A stretch of 64,000 nt of DNA. Origin: Trichoplax sp. H2. Lineage: Eukaryota > Placozoa > Uniplacotomia > Trichoplacea. The translations under genes and the position numbers were made by a program. Below are positions 63,473-64,000 of this stretch, piece after piece. The notes under the pieces were generated by a model. That model saw nothing but the letters and a program-made list of their open reading frames with translations. It made no database searches and was not told the origin of the DNA. The stretch is from positions 310,001 to 374,000 of the forward strand of contig NOWV01000029.1 of NCBI GenBank assembly GCA_003344405.1. Direction: 5' to 3'. The first letter of the stretch is position 1. The number at the start of each line of letters is the position of its first letter.

Positions 63473-64000
63473 TTAATTTAATTTAATGCGTAATTTTGAT
63501 AACAAAATCCATACAATTTTATATGAGAGGATCTCTATCTATTGATATCAATTTTACTTAAAATTGATTCATATTTGAGCATTTTATTCCACTTTTCATA
63601 ATCGAATACAGTACAGTAAGTACAGTATTTCGCGGACTACGACAACGGCTTCTTCCATGGCTTGTTTAATTTAATTTAATGCGTAATTTTTATAACAAAA
63701 TCCATACAATTCCATATGAGTAGATCTCTATCTATTGATATCAATTTTGCTTAAAATTAATTCATATCTGAGCATTTTATTCCACTTTTCATAATCGAAT
63801 ACAGTACAGTACAGTACAGTATTTCGTGGACTACGAGAACGGCTTCTTCCATGGCTTGTTTAATTTAATTTAATTTAATGCGTAATTTTTATAACAAAAT
63901 CCATACAATTTTACATGAGCGAATATCTATCTATTGATATCAGTTTTGCTTAAAATTGATTCCTATTTAAGCATTTTATTCCATTTTTCATAATCGAATA
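63473..64000. repeat. Tandem array, unit 193-199 bp, open at the window end
   Basis: The landmark 'atgcgtaattttt' recurs at 63486, 63679 and 63878. Each unit contains 'aacaaaatccatacaatt', 'ctctatctattgatatca', 'gcattttattcca', 'tttttcataatcgaata' and then a variable run of 'cagta' units before 'tttcg(c/t)ggactacgaga' and 'acggcttcttccatggcttg'. The unit length varies with the number of 'ttaat' and 'cagta' copies at its start and middle. The third copy is cut by the window edge. Confidence 0.93.

Overview
This is a window of an intron-rich, strongly AT-rich animal genome. The gene set (junctophilin, SLC7 light-chain amino-acid transporters, SACM1L, eIF2-beta, AIRIM, ZFAND1, MRPL52) is metazoan. 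Introns are mostly short (about 40-700 bp), exon phases are conserved, and intergenic DNA is full of diverged tandem repeats. Together these suggest a non-bilaterian animal; a placozoan such as Trichoplax is my best guess. That is an inference from composition and gene style, not from a marker gene. No bacterial operons, CRISPR arrays, tRNAs or rRNAs were seen.

Layout. 1-1742: AT-rich, no gene seen. 1743-3347 (-): AIRIM/C1orf109 homologue, 4 exons. 3348-3725: short divergent promoter. 3726-6860 (+): ZFAND1 homologue, 9 exons. 7803-12671 (-): SAC1 phosphoinositide phosphatase, 19 exons found, 5' exon missing. 12672-17586: intergenic, with a long hairpin, an eight-copy 132-144 bp satellite and a second diverged repeat family. 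17587-18218 (+): mitochondrial ribosomal protein L52. 19779-27798 (-) and 33151-38798 (-): two tandem SLC7 (LAT-type) transporter paralogues. 38799-54167: 15 kb without a convincing gene, holding several diverged arrays. 54168-57935 (+): a very large junctophilin with a frame break in an acidic tract. 59342-62518 (-): eIF2 beta, 10 exons. 63473-64000: start of a 193-199 bp tandem array that runs off the window.

Gene models were built by hand from splice sites and residual similarity to known families. AIRIM, ZFAND1, MRPL52, both SLC7 genes and eIF2-beta close in frame from ATG to stop over all exons, which supports the coordinates. The genes are mostly unrelated housekeeping loci. Two relationships stand out. 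AIRIM and ZFAND1 are transcribed head-to-head, and both are cofactors of p97/AFG2-type AAA ATPases. The two SLC7 genes are a tandem duplication with matching intron positions and phases; their last introns have diverged.

The most notable observations are: an exact 10-bp tandem duplication that alone accounts for the junctophilin frame break; a possible unannotated C-terminal membrane-anchor exon for junctophilin; a 39-nt GT...AG segment in the first SLC7 gene that sits where its paralogue has its last intron and is readable either way; loss of the usual dilysine ER-retrieval tail in SAC1; and dense TACTGTA-type palindromes near some gene 5' flanks. I found no clearly novel biological system.
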